A DNA stretch of 64,000 bases from Platynereis dumerilii (taxonomy: Eukaryota; Annelida; Polychaeta; Phyllodocida; Nereididae). The stretch lies in contig JAPTHN010000001.1 in the NCBI GenBank assembly GCA_026936325.1, positions 137,121,138 to 137,185,137 on the forward strand, in the 5' to 3' direction. Position 1 is the stretch's first letter. Each line of letters starts with the position of its first letter. Below are positions 21,717 through 34,000 of the stretch, one piece after another. Both the position numbers and the translations under genes were made by a program. Under the pieces are notes generated by a model. The model did not search any database, was not told where the DNA came from, and saw nothing but the letters and a program-made list of their open reading frames with translations.

Positions 21717-22991
21717 TCAGATTTTCTCCAACTGCCAAGGGACACTTCCTGCCGGACTGTTGACCCAGTCACGTAGGTAGTCTCGAGCAGCCTTGGCATC
21801 TCTGGAGGCATTTCCGTGTCGAAGTGGTTCTCCTAGGTCATGCAATTGACGGTCTCCCCTCCAAACTCCTTCAGTGACGTCATGTGTCTGTGGATCTTCT
21901 CTGTCCATAACTTCAATGTCACGGGCATGGTGGACGCCTACTCTGTCTCGCAGAATGTTGTGTAGAACACAAGCAGCCATTGTGATGTATGTCACTCTTG
22001 TAGGTCGTTGGGGCATGGTGGTCAGGAAGCATCTGAACCTGTGTGACAGCAGACCGAAGGCATTCTCCACCACTCTCCTGGCTCTTGAAATCCTGTAATT
22101 GTACACTCTGGAAGCAATGTCAAGGTTCCTTCTTGGCACTGGTTTGAGCAGCCATGTCTTCAGGGGAAATGCCTCGTCACCCACGATGTAATATGGGAAA
22201 GGATTGTCTTCTGTGCCAGGTAGAGGTTCTGGAGGTGGTAAGCCTAGATCTTCCTCGTCCAGGAGTTGTCGAAGTACTGTGTCCCTGAAGACGCCGCCAT
22301 CAGATGCACTTCCTTGACAGCCAGCCTGCACATAGATGAACTTGTAGTCGGCATCAACGAGGGCCATCAGGACAATGGAATGAAATCCCTTGTAATTGTA
22401 GAACAAGGAGCCTGCAGCCTTGGGACATCGGATTGCGACGTGCTTGCCATCCAGAGCTCCAATGCAGTTGGGCAAGTTCCATTTCGTCTCAAAAGCCTTG
22501 GCTATCTCCTTCCATCTTTCAGGCTGTGTGGGTAGTGCCAGCTGTCTTTCGAAGGCATGAACGATGGCAAGGCAGACCTCAGGGATGAAGTTGCAGATGG
22601 TGTTGGGTGCCACACGGAAAGCATAAGCTAGGGACTTGTAGCTGTTTCCTGTTGCCATGTACCGCAGGGTGATAGCCAACTTCAGACCAGGTTCCAAAGC
22701 CCTCCTCATGTTGGTGTCTTGCTTAGCGATGAGTGGTCCAACAGCTTCCAGGATTTCAGCAAAGATGGCAGGGGGCATTCTAGTGTAGTTGTAGTAGCCG
22801 GACACGTCATTGACTTGCAGTTCAGGCAGCAGTTGATGGAAGTGACCATGTTGTTCCCTCTGCAGCAACCAGTTGCGAATCCACCACCTTTTCTGTCTCC
22901 TGGCCCTCCTCCTCCTGTGTCTCAAATAGACAGCTCTGATAGCAGCAGCAGCAGCACCAGCCACAACAATAATTTCTTCTTCATTCATCAT
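21717..22991 (-). CDS. Harbinger transposase (HARBI1-like DDE nuclease)
   Basis: An intronless 424-residue frame beginning MMNEEEI at 22991, 50-odd nt after a predicted start site. A basic N-terminus (residues 24-35) is followed by a helix-turn-helix (~115-145: SYKSLAYAFRVAPNTI) and a DDE_4-type RNase H fold. Catalytic triad: D181 in GALDGKH, D272 in IVGDEAFPL, E309 in RRVVENAFG; CVLHNIL follows at 341-347. Length and motif order match animal HARBI1-like nucleases. It would cut and join the element ends, working with the DNA-binding protein encoded convergently at 18496-20442. All catalytic residues are present and the frame is unbroken, so activity is plausible. Confidence 0.95.
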   Translation of the reverse strand: MMNEEEIIVVAGAAAAAIRAVYLRHRRRRARRQKRWWIRNWLLQREQHGHFHQLLPELQVNDVSGYYNYTRMPPAIFAEILEAVGPLIAKQDTNMRRALEPGLKLAITLRYMATGNSYKSLAYAFRVAPNTICNFIPEVCLAIVHAFERQLALPTQPERWKEIAKAFETKWNLPNCIGALDGKHVAIRCPKAAGSLFYNYKGFHSIVLMALVDADYKFIYVQAGCQGSASDGGVFRDTVLRQLLDEEDLGLPPPEPLPGTEDNPFPYYIVGDEAFPLKTWLLKPVPRRNLDIASRVYNYRISRARRVVENAFGLLSHRFRCFLTTMPQRPTRVTYITMAACVLHNILRDRVGVHHARDIEVMDREDPQTHDVTEGVWRGDRQLHDLGEPLRHGNASRDAKAARDYLRDWVNSPAGSVPWQLEKI

Positions 22992-23069
22992 GCATATGTT
23001 CAGTAGGCAGTCGTTGTGTTCTCATTGAAGGGCAATCAGCAAATGAAGCAAGGAGGTCCTCTGTGTCCC

Positions 23070-23077
23070 TTTTTATA
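23070..23077 (-). promoter_or_regulatory. TATA box of the Harbinger transposase gene
   Basis: TATAAAAA on the minus strand, 79-86 nt before the ATG at 22991. Transcription would begin about 50 nt before that ATG. Confidence 0.6.
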
Positions 23078-23714
23078 ATGACCAAAAGTGACTCCTGCAG
23101 CAGCGAAACACACTTTGCCGCAGCGCTGCAACAAGAGACGTTCCTCGATGCTTAAGAGACCTTCGTCGCTGCTTAAGGCAAGGACGACGAAGAAGGTCAG
23201 CATCGACGCGCCTGTAATGTCCTCGGCGCTGTATGAATGCATGTGCGACGATGAACCATCAAGGTACGCAGTAACAAGTACCTAAATGTGGCGTTGCATC
23301 GTTACAGTCGTCGGCGAGGCTGTCATTTTCAGCGGCGCATCTTACCTCGGGTGTACGCCGAAGGTTTCCTGATGCGTCGCAGGTCGCCAATTTCAGACGT
23401 AGCTGCCTCACAACCATCAGAGGCGTAAGAGGAAACAACATTGGGCGAAGTAAAAGCAGCCTCGCCGAATTCCAAAACAAAGTGCGACGAGTCTGTTTGG
23501 AACTGCGCTGAGGCAAGAGAGGCGGAACGCGGCGAAGAAAGCTTAAGCAGCGCCGCGGACACCTCAAGACTCACCGCGGCTACTAACTTTAAGCGCCGCA
23601 CATGACACTAATTGATTACGTAACGTGCCTCAACCAACGTTCTACGCCACAACTTTCCAAGAAATGACTTCTCTTGATGCGTCGCTCTCAAATCGCCGTC
23701 GTGAGAACCAGGCA

Positions 23715-23717
23715 TAA
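23715..23717. repeat. Harbinger target-site duplication, right (TAA)
   Basis: TAA directly outside the right inverted repeat, matching TAA at 17776-17778. Confidence 0.8.
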
Positions 23718-26700
23718 ATGTAAGATGATAAACTTGTGCATATAATTCTCACACACCTGGAAAATGGCAGTCAGGCTCATCTTTAGGTTACAAACAGGCA
23801 TGTGCCTATATATGGTCTATAGGTCTACCCTTCATCTCAGAAATTGAGACTTGGAGAGAGATTGCTAACCACAATTTGCTAACCATAGTACAGGGTAAAC
23901 AGCTTCGTTCCAGTGGCCAGTGCAACCTAAACCTGGACAGACTCTGAGTGACCATGTCCCATCTGCCAAAGATTTCTCATCAAATACCATAATATCACAC
24001 TACAAGACCAACCTCGTGACTTGGGTGGCAATCTTCATTTCTCAATTGTGTGTTCTGGCAGATGATTGATTAGAAGACAGATATTGGTGACTTCTGAGAG
24101 TGAATTATATCTTTCCTTTAGAATCCATTCAATGGTGCAATCAAATGGACAACATTCCAACCGATTTTGCTTGCACATTCGCTGATCGCTGCAGGCTACA
24201 GTGACTTCTAAAAGTACTTGGACTATAAGTCAATAACATCTTCGCCCATGCAGCATCATGCTAAAAATTATAATGTATTTGGTTTAGCAAGGGTTCATAC
24301 AAGGCCATCAAGTTTTCGATTGTTTGAAGAATATATATATATATATATATCACGTGTCTACTCCAACGGCTTCCAAATGCAACAGTGGTTATAAAATTAT
24401 TACATGTTGTTTAGAAATATGAAAAATGTTACTCCTAAAATTGTTTACACTTATTTTCATGTAACAATATCATGTATTTCCTTCTATACCAAGCAACATT
24501 TCTCTTAACAAATGTTCGGAGTCTGGCAAACACTGGGCTGCTTTTGCCACCACCTACACAAAAATGCAGAATCTCAGAAAATTAGGACTACTCCTGGGGC
24601 AATGCTATAATGGAACAGATCCATTCCCTCATTTGGTCTGTGGTGCTAAAAATGTCACAATCAGGAACCATATAGGGCCTATTGGCTCTTGACTAGCACA
24701 TATTCCGTCTTGGCGTTGAAAAAAAAGGGAGTTTGGTGCAATAAACTGGTTTATACGGTGGTCGAAATAGGCCATGTTATTTGGGGGGTCTCTCAGTTGA
24801 AAGGCCCGAAGGGTTGCGGCTCTTGTTGTGACCTGGTCTGCGGGCCGCGGCCGGCCGCCAGAGGCACGCCCTGAAGCCGAAGACTTTAAGATGTTCTAAA
24901 AATTAATTCTGGACAAGTCTTATCTCAGAAAACTGGTCTTGAAAACCCTTTTTGATGATGCATATAAATCACAAGAGGTTCTTGTATGCGATAAGGCTTT
25001 ATTCTTATTCCTCTGGACACATTTAGTATTTGGGTTTTTTTTTAAGGACCCCCTCTGGGTCCTTCTGAAAAATGTATTTGAGGGGGTCACTAGAGCATTT
25101 GGGGGGGGGTCAAAACCCCCTTGACCCCCTCTTATTTCTACCACTATTTAATTTGTATTATTACGTGACCACTATGCTAGCGTGATGCTGATTGGCCGAA
25201 ATCAGTCTCATGATGACATCATAAAAACTCATATTGCATGGCCACCCACTTGGAGGTCGATGAAAGAGACAAGGGGAATGTTTCTCAAAGTAGCATTTTC
25301 CAGTGTTGGTGATTGCCATTTCAAGATAAAATTATCACAAAACTGTTTCCTGTAAATTTTTCAAACACCTTAATTTTTCTATACGCCCATGACTTGTGTT
25401 GGAAGGATCGGTAACGATCACAAATTTCGCGGCCTTTAGCCGCAAAAATTGCTCTCGCTTACCGCTCTATTATTTAATTCAGTTAGAGATTATGTGTGTA
25501 CTAAAATAGTTGTGCACACACACAATGCACTGATTGATGTAACATTTTAATTAATGGTCAAGATGAAACTAAACTCAAACTGAAGCATGTGAAGTGTGTG
25601 GTTTTTGTCTGCAAAATATTGGGCCTGATGTTCATACGACATAACATGTACGAGAATGACAGATTTGAATAATAAATCATCTCTACTTTCCATGCATATG
25701 TAAGAGAAATTGGAGAACTTAGGGATTCAAGGAGTGGTGGCCATTTGGGTGATCGCATTGGTCACTAAGACGATAGGAGCTTTTAGGGTCAATATCCAAT
25801 TTCTCATCTTCTCATTGCACTTAAACCAAAATGGGAGGTGATTCGGGTTACTTTTCAAATATTCAAATCTAAATGCTTTTACAGATTAACTGGATTGGCA
25901 GGTTTTCTGTCTTTTATTTGGGACTTCCATCGGATTACCAAGATTCATTTTTTGGCCATCACATGACACGACATTAATAAATTTGTCGTAACTGGGGTAT
26001 TTAGGATTTTGGGTGCCGGATAGGCAAACTAATGAATCGAGGTGTACCGCATGTGGGTTACTTGGGAGGCAAGCGACATTTGCCCAAATTTCGTGTTTTA
26101 AGATTTCCTGTATATACCGTTCAAATGAAAAATGATATTAATTCGTTAATCTGCCTGAACTTTTAGCCTCCTTGCCCAATCTTCTGGCGCGCCCATGTAA
26201 TGAACCAACCTAAAGAGATGCTTTTTAATGTAAAAATTCTAAATTAATATCATGGGTGTTTCTTTTAAAGCATTGTAGGAAGGTTACCTCTTTTGGTAGT
26301 ATTCTGGGCTTTAAATTGCTGTGTCGAATATTAAATTCCCAGCCCTGGGGGGGGGGGCAGTGGAAGGTCTCCTTGACCTTTCGTGGACCGCTATCAGCCT
26401 TCACCTCAATTTTTTGTGTCCGGCTCTCCTAACCAACGATTAGCGTGCATGAATACAGGATGTAAAGCCACATTATCTGGGCCATAGATGATTGCAGGTA
26501 TCTCATCATAAAAAAACAACAACTTGAAATCAAGAGCATTTGCTTTGATACATTTATTGAAGTATCCTTCGTTTCAAGTAGTACATGGTTATTATTTTAC
26601 ATCATGTATAATTTATATATATAGGCCTACATGTATATATGTCATCTTAATTCTCCTTTTGTTTGTTAAATATGATTCCAACATTAAATATGATCTTCAC

Positions 26701-27917
26701 TACAAATATAGTTTATCGTTGGCTATATAGTTCATTTACATTGAGATATATATTCTATTTACAATGATGTACAGTTTCAGAATCTATGTACAACAGTACA
26801 CAATTATAGTACACATTTGCAAAATGAATGAGATGACAAATAAACAAGTCATGACATGAGTGCTATTTAAGTGTCAAAACAAATTGAAACATATTAATCA
26901 GTGTATAATTATAATATTCATAAAAGATATTATTTTGTGCATGAACATATAAAATGACACAAATACAGTTATACAGATATTAGGGAATTGCCCCGATTCA
27001 GAATTTTTCAAAATTGATTTATACAATTCTTTATTACATTTTCCGATAGAAAGCGTACCGTCGTTTAATAACACGTTTATTTTCACAAATGTGAGCATCA
27101 TCCCTACAAAAATTTAACCTGATATAAATTGAGATCCTTCATTATCTGGAAATAATGGGGGGGGAAAAGTTCTGACCAAAATACCTAAAATTAATTATGT
27201 GAATATTTCATTCCACTACTTAAAATTGTAAGGTCTGCCAAAAATTGGCCAATGCCTCTGGAACACCCCTCGTATTTATTGCACATTAACTAATTATATA
27301 ACTAATATTTATACAACTAAATGAATACAGAAAAGTAACAGACATGTTGTATGAGAAACTTTAAATGCATTCAGTAAGTCATTTAGGTAACATGAAGAGT
27401 GTATCAACAGGAGTTTACATAAAAAAAAAATTGGTATGAATTTCTGGAATTTTGAAATTAATAAATGTTTAGCTTGAAACATATTCATTTTAAAGTTATC
27501 AACAGACAAATAACCAAGTAACATCATAAGAACCCAATATTTGTGAAGGGTGTAGTCTGGATTTAAACTCAGCATATGTCACTAGGATTTTTCGCTGAGG
27601 GAAGTGTAAAGTTTTGGAGGGTTGAGAATGGAAACAATTATATTTTAATGGAAAAATGAAAAAAAAACAACTTACTACAACAAAGTGAAACACAGGTGTC
27701 TTTTGTAAGATTTTAGTTGCATTTTGCATTTTCAAAAACTGTCACTGTAATGCTAAAATCAAAAATGACGGACAACTGATAGTTTTCATAGCCTGCTATG
27801 AAATTAAGAATCAATTTATCTTTTAAATGACCTTATCAAGTACCGCATTGCTCTTTTTCGAATCTGGACTGTTTTCTGGGTGTTTAAACAGCAATCCTGT
27901 TTCCTTATTCTTGGTCG
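23718..27917. other. No gene seen; CRHBP 3' flank
   Basis: AT-rich, including the undefined CRHBP 3' UTR. Notable pieces: a TA microsatellite near 24330-24349, a short GC-rich patch at 24780-24885, and an element fragment at 25161-25241 matching 33529-33608. Confidence 0.5.
25161..25241 (+). mobile_element. Fragment of a short element shared with 33529-33608
   Basis: ACGTGACCACTATGCTAGCG ... CATATTGCATGG matches the left end of the element at 33530 with few differences. A small hairpin GCGGCCTTTAGCCGC follows near 25430. Confidence 0.6.
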
Positions 27918-28057
27918 TTAGCATTCTAATCCAGCAAGTAGTTTCTCCTCAAGGGCGTTGAGTTTCATGTGTTTGAAGGTGACTGAGTTGAAGTAATTCC
28001 CACTGGATACCAGCCTGACAACCGAGTGAGAGCAGCCCAGATAGTACGTGGCAGGTC
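27918..28057 (-). CDS. CRHBP: CRHBP exon 7: C-terminus and stop
   Basis: The last coding exon has acceptor TTTTCAG and gives residues 263-308, including GPATYY, Cys272, SVVRLVSSG, NSVTFKHM and the final Cys308 directly before TAA. The C-terminus is about ten residues shorter than in mammals, but the final disulfide cysteine is kept. No single poly(A) signal downstream stands out among several candidates between 27030 and 27280. Confidence 0.94.
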
Positions 28058-31000
28058 CTGAAAATACACAAGTAGGGGATCATGAGTGTTTTGTTTTGCA
28101 TAAGTCTATTACGAAAGCTTACGAAACATGTTTCAAGTACACATATTCCGGCTATTGCCTTGGAATATTTAAAGAAAAATTAAAAAATGTTATTCTGTGT
28201 GACTCGTTGGCAATTTGTGATGTCATATCCTATACTTGCAAATTGCAATGCTACCAGGGAAAGCCATTTCACATGTCATACCACTCATCAATGAGGACAC
28301 AATATAGGCCTACTGAATGACGAATTGACACTTCATTTCAACGTATTTGATAGGGCCTATTGTGAGGTCATTGATGGCCACCAACAGCTGAACGTAAGTA
28401 CCCGTCATTCGCGGACTGTAAATCATGGTTTCTGCCAGACACTTATTTTGATTTTAGTGTGAAGTTTCATGTTAAATACAACGGATTAACCAAACTGTCA
28501 TAATTGCTAATTAACACCAGTGACCAACTTAATTACTCCCTTAAGAAAAGTCAGGGGAGCTCTGATATGATTATCAATCATCATTCAATGCACCTTCGTC
28601 AGGTAAAAGAGTATTACCCAAGAAAAGTGTAGCTCGGTAAGTTCTAATTTATGAATTCATTACATCTTGTTTTTGTTTCATTAATTAATGGTTCCCCAGG
28701 CAGTGTGATAATGCTCAGATAGCCCTGGACTGGGTATATTACAAGTCCGTTAGATAGATAGGAATTGAATAGAATGATAACTTGCTAGAATACCAGAATA
28801 TAAAAAAGACAAAAGATACGCACACATATATATTGCATAATGATATTGAAAATGAATGATAAGGAAATGCAATTGTCTTAATTAGGCCTATAGAGCTGCT
28901 ATTGGAGCACCCAAACGAAATTTATCCCCTCAGTGGGTTAAAACCTTTTCACTTGATGCTAATTTTGTCATCAACCAAACATGCTGACCCGCATATGCAC
29001 AGGTTGATTTTATTCCCTCGGTTATTGTTAACAATAGCTAACTAATGATGTGTATGATGTACAACACTGATTTGTCCTAAAAAAATGTTTTGTGGCGTTT
29101 AAAAAAGCTTGCCTCTGAAGCCAGCAGTTCCACTTGCCGCTTTGCCAAACAAAAATTAATAAAGTAGGCCTAACTGTAAGATGACATTATCAATCATGAT
29201 ATTTCAGGTCCTTGAACCTGGTAATTTTGGAATTTAATTAATTAATTGGTGATGTGCTTCATTATATCCCACACATTTGAACTTGACATTAAATGCGAAG
29301 GTGATTGAGATAAAAATAAGCAATCAATATCACTTTAATTTCCCTATAGGCTCACTATAATTAATTAATACGCCAACTGCGACCCCGGGACTGCGACGAA
29401 CAAAAACTTAATGATTACACAATTATGTTGATGTGATGTGATATGTATGATGTATCCCTTGGTAAGAATGTATAAGGAGTGCTTTCCCATGCACCAAAAT
29501 TCCATAAGCCACAAAGACCAATTTCGAGCAAAGTGCTTTAAGTGCACACATGTAGCCTATGTGTGGCTAATTTGTAGCCAAAATATGCATGCTATTTTCA
29601 TTAACCTCTTACAGGGCTAGAAAAAAATTGAATTTCAATACAATTTCATAAAGTATGACAAAATTTCCCACAATCAGTCACAGAAAGCAACTTCCAAGTA
29701 AAATATTTGGACCTTTCCGGCTTTGAAAATTTCCAGTGAGATTTAGAAATTTCCAGGCAATAACGTTCCCGGATTCCTACAATTTCCAGCCATGGCCTCT
29801 TGGGAGGATGCATTAACCAATGCTAAGGTGGCTAATGCCTTGGAAAAGCACCGTAATAAGTTTAAGTGTGTGGCACTGTTGGCTGTACACCTTTCAAACT
29901 GTGTGAACAACCAATATATTCCTTACTGCGGAATTGACTATGCTGAAGACCCACAACTGCCACAAGCTTATAGAGCATAGACAATTTCCTGCCATTTGAT
30001 AGGCGAAGAAGATAAGCACATAGGATAAGCATATTGCCATCTGTTCGGATATGTATGAATGTCACTTAATGGAAGAAAATATACTCTTATTCTTTCCCGA
30101 GAACATGATGCCGCATTAATCTGGATCAGCTTTCTTCAGCTATTAATCAAGGGTGCTGGAACGGGGAGGGAGGCACCTGCCCCTTTTGTTCTTGTTCGAA
30201 GATGGCAAGAATCAAGATGTTCTCTTTTGATCTGATCCACTATTATATATATAGACCCTATACATGCTATATAAGCCAAATATAGTATTGTCGGGCTCAG
30301 GTTAAAGAAATATGCCTATTTTAAAAATTCATTATCCATTAATAGGCCTACCATTATTGACATGAATGTGAAGTATCTATAAATGCTTTTAGATCAGTGA
30401 ACATATGCAGTATGCTCCTTCATCATTTTAAGTTCTCTCGTATCCTTCTGTTGTTTCAATAAGAATCAGGTTTTTAGAGTTCCAGACACATTAAAATCTT
30501 TATGATGACATTCTATAAATATCTTTCAGCTGCTTTTATGATACTTTTAAAGTAAGTTTTTCTCCATTTCTCAAAGTTGTTCAAATAGCACTGTACTTTA
30601 TTTTATATGTGTATCAGAAGATGGGAACCCAGTGAAGTATACTATTTAGAACAGCATGTACATAACAGTGGACATTTATTGATTCAAAGGAAAGTGTATG
30701 AAACAAGTTTCTTCCAAAATTTCAAGGAGCTTCTCAAATTGATTCCTGACAGTCCTTACAGATATTTTGTTTCCTTTACACAGATAGAGATATAGATAAA
30801 GATATGCAATGGAAGGATAGATAGATCAAGATAGATGGATAAATCGGCAGATAATCAAGAAAGATAGTTATGATAGATATTCGATAGCCAAGAAAGATAT
30901 AGTCCTGATAGATAGTCCTGATAGATAGTCAAGATACAAAGTCAGTATGGATTCCTGATATAGAAAGATGGATAAGTAGATATAATAGATAGACAGATAG

Positions 31001-34000
31001 ACAAGTAGATAGCAAAACAGATAGAAGATTATAAAGTTTATTGTGGATAGACAAACATGCATGTTTGCAAATGAATTGTAATGCCCTATAGGCCTAATCG
31101 AAGTCCTAGTTTCAATCTATAAGGCATAATCTTACCAATAGTATAATGAAAAAAAGCCGTCATTGATAATACGATTTTCTTCCATGACAAAAAAGTTTGT
31201 TGAGGTGAATGTATCATTGGACTCAGTTATATAGGCTTACTGTCATGAAGTAGTTTACTGGTCAGAGATATGCTGCTGTTGTGGGCTTTCGTATTTAAAT
31301 TGTGACGCACACAATTTCTTAAAGTTTATATGGTGCATGTTTTAAACTGCATTTATAGGACTACTGCAATGTTTATATCTCCAATGACATTATCTAGAAC
31401 TTGTGCGTTTAAATCGATTAATGCCATAGAACAGCGGACTGCGGTTAATTAAGGACCTCTAAAATGCAATTTAATGAAGCAATGCACGTGGAAGTAGGCA
31501 GCTGCAGTTTGAGTTAATTCTGGCTGTGCCAACGAAAGCAATCACCTCAGATACTTGGGACTATTGATAGATTAATTTGGGCTATTGATAAAACTCACTT
31601 GATACTATTGATAAGGAAGTACACTGGCCCGGCTCACCTTACCTATTTGGATCACTTGCTTACAATAGTATCCTGATACTTTCATTAAGGCTCACACTTG
31701 TACTGACCGCATGTGGACTGATGTCTTTGCTATTGTGACAATTCCAGGAAAGTAGACAATGCCAAAATCTACTACGGAAATTGACCACTTGCAAGTACTG
31801 GGTATAGTGTTTACTTTGGTTTAATTGAGAAAAACGACACTTTTTTCCCAGAATGAAATCTAAGTTTAGAAATTTATTGTCAGATGGTCAATTTTGTCAT
31901 AAAATGTCATCCTGGGACAAGACTACCTCATCCCACTTCCAATATTAATGAGGTAACTGGATGCTCCCTAAATTGAAATTACTCTGTGCTGTCCAGAATT
32001 TTTTTGCGCGCCAGTGAGCAGTCTGGACGAAATCAGCATCTATACAGTTTACAAAGATGGGATATACTGTCCTTGTAAGACAAGCATCACACCAGAGAAC
32101 TTTGAATAAATTGGTTGATTTTATTTCCTCAGGTCTAAATGTAATATAGAGTTAGATCACGATTGATAAAACTAGTAACAGGAACAATTTTCCTTCATTC
32201 AGAGAAATATCTTTCTTTCCACATTTGTTTTAAGGAACCGTTCACAATTTATGACTGGGGGGGGTGGGAGTTTTGGCCGAGGGGGTACTAACTTTTCACA
32301 CGTGTTTCAAGGGGGGTATTAATTTTTGACAACACTTCCAAGGGGGGGTAAGAAATTTTAACAAAATGTTTAAAAACACGCATAAACTCATTTTATTTGG
32401 ACTTTTTTACATGCAAAAGTCAGCGAAATGACGCGAATCTGTACGCGTGACCGTGTATAACAGTATATATGTGTGTATTGCTTTGTATGTCGAGGGGGGG
32501 GGGTACTAAAAATATGCGTGAAAACTAAGGGTGAGGTACTAAAAATCCGCATGAAACTCAAGGGGGGGGGGGTATCAATTATTGAGGGGAAGTTCCAGCA
32601 AAACTCCCTCCCCCCCAGTCATAAATTCTGAACGGTCCCCAAGTTATGAACCTTTTTTCAAGCATTGAAACAGGCACCTGATCTTGGGATTGGCCTATAT
32701 CATACTATGGTCAACACTTGTCAGTTATAAGTATAAATGTCATATAATGCAATTATCACTGTATCAGTGTCATAGTGTGGGTTATTTTGTTGAAATAATT
32801 GCCTACAAATGGTTGAGGGCCATATAGTTATATAAAATAATATAAAATAATGCTTTTTTTTCTCATTATGCCATCTAATGTCTTCCTGTTGGTGAAGTCA
32901 CAGCAATTTTCCATATAAATGTTTCAACAGAATTCAGGATATACAGTCATTACAACACATACTGCCTTACATTTATACAATAACTAAAGAGAGTATTTGT
33001 TTGACATAAAGACCTGTAGTTTCATATAATGAGGGCAGATTGGGATTCTCACCTGAGTTTGTATGTAAGCCGCATAGAACTCCATCCTGCCACATGTAGC
33101 TCGGATCGAGTCCACTTCCGTCGAGCAATTCAACGTAGTCCTCAGCCTGCAAATCGCACTGAAGAGAAAGAAAATCGATTCTGGTCACTCTTTTGTTTTG
33201 GGCTGTATTTACATTCCAAGAAATAGGTTGTGAGGTGCAGTTACAGTAACAAGTGGTGGTTGAGTAAAGCAATCAACCCACAGGGACATCCTTTACTCCC
33301 AGTTTAGCTTAGTGTCAGGATACCCTAACAACAGTCAGTGTGTTTTTCTGAAGTTATAATCAAATGCTTATCCATCTCCAACGTGATAAATATAATTCAC
33401 AGTCTGAGATCTTTCAAAGCAAATTAATATGTTTTGCCATTTGACCACCAGCCAATCACATTCCAGTATTTCATCACAATAATTCCCATATTCTTTGGTT
33501 CCTAATATTCTGTTTATAAATAATATTATTACATGACCACTATGTTAGAGCGATGCTGATTGGCCTAAATCAGTCACATGACGACATCATAAAAACTCAT
33601 ATTGCATGGTTCGGGTGCAATATGAGATTTTTTCCAAAAAAATTTTTTTACAATTTTTTTTTTTTTTCAGATTTTTTCATATTGCATGGTTCGAGTGCAA
33701 TATGAGTTTTTATAAAAAAAAAAAAAATTTCCAAAAAAATTTTTTTTTTTCATTTTGGTTTTTTGTATCAAAAAAAAAAAAAAAAAAATTCCGAAATTTT
33801 TTTTCTTTTTTGGAATGGAACATTATATTGGAAGCATAGTGGTCATGTAATAAAACAAATACGGCACTTATTATCGTGCAATATGAAAATTTATTTGCAC
33901 TCGTAAATTCATATTGAACTCGGGCTGCGCCCTCGTTCAATATGAATTTCCTCGTGCAAATAAATTTTCATATTGCACTCATATCATGCCGTATTTGTAT

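Larger units (their letters stand above)
17779..23714. mobile_element. PIF/Harbinger DNA transposon, structurally complete (5.9 kb)
   Basis: The ends form imperfect inverted repeats: left TGGCTAGTTCTCACGGAGAC, right end read inward TGCCTGGTTCTCACGACGGC (about 15 of 20 identical, with further similarity inward). A TAA flanks each end (17776-17778, 23715-23717), the 3-bp TWA duplication typical of Harbinger. Inside are two convergent intronless genes, a MADF-type DNA-binding protein and a HARBI1-like DDE nuclease, each with its own TATA box and a stem-loop after the stop codon. Two-gene organisation is the rule for this superfamily: the DNA-binding partner helps nuclear entry and TIR recognition. 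The outer ~600 bp at each side are CpG-rich with CGACGCA-like motifs, unlike the AT-rich flanks. No inactivating change is evident in either frame, so the element is probably young. Confidence 0.93.

Noticed and set aside
20915-21738. Minus-strand frames rich in YLSIYLSI
   Set aside because: Translation of the GATA microsatellite within the 152-bp tandem repeat.
24780-24890. GC-rich patch suspected as ribosomal RNA or CpG island
   Set aside because: Too short; no match to remembered conserved rRNA segments and no gene nearby.
29792-29980. 62-codon frame with good start context in CRHBP intron 6
   Set aside because: Short, no recognisable motif, no neighbouring exon signal or conservation evidence available.
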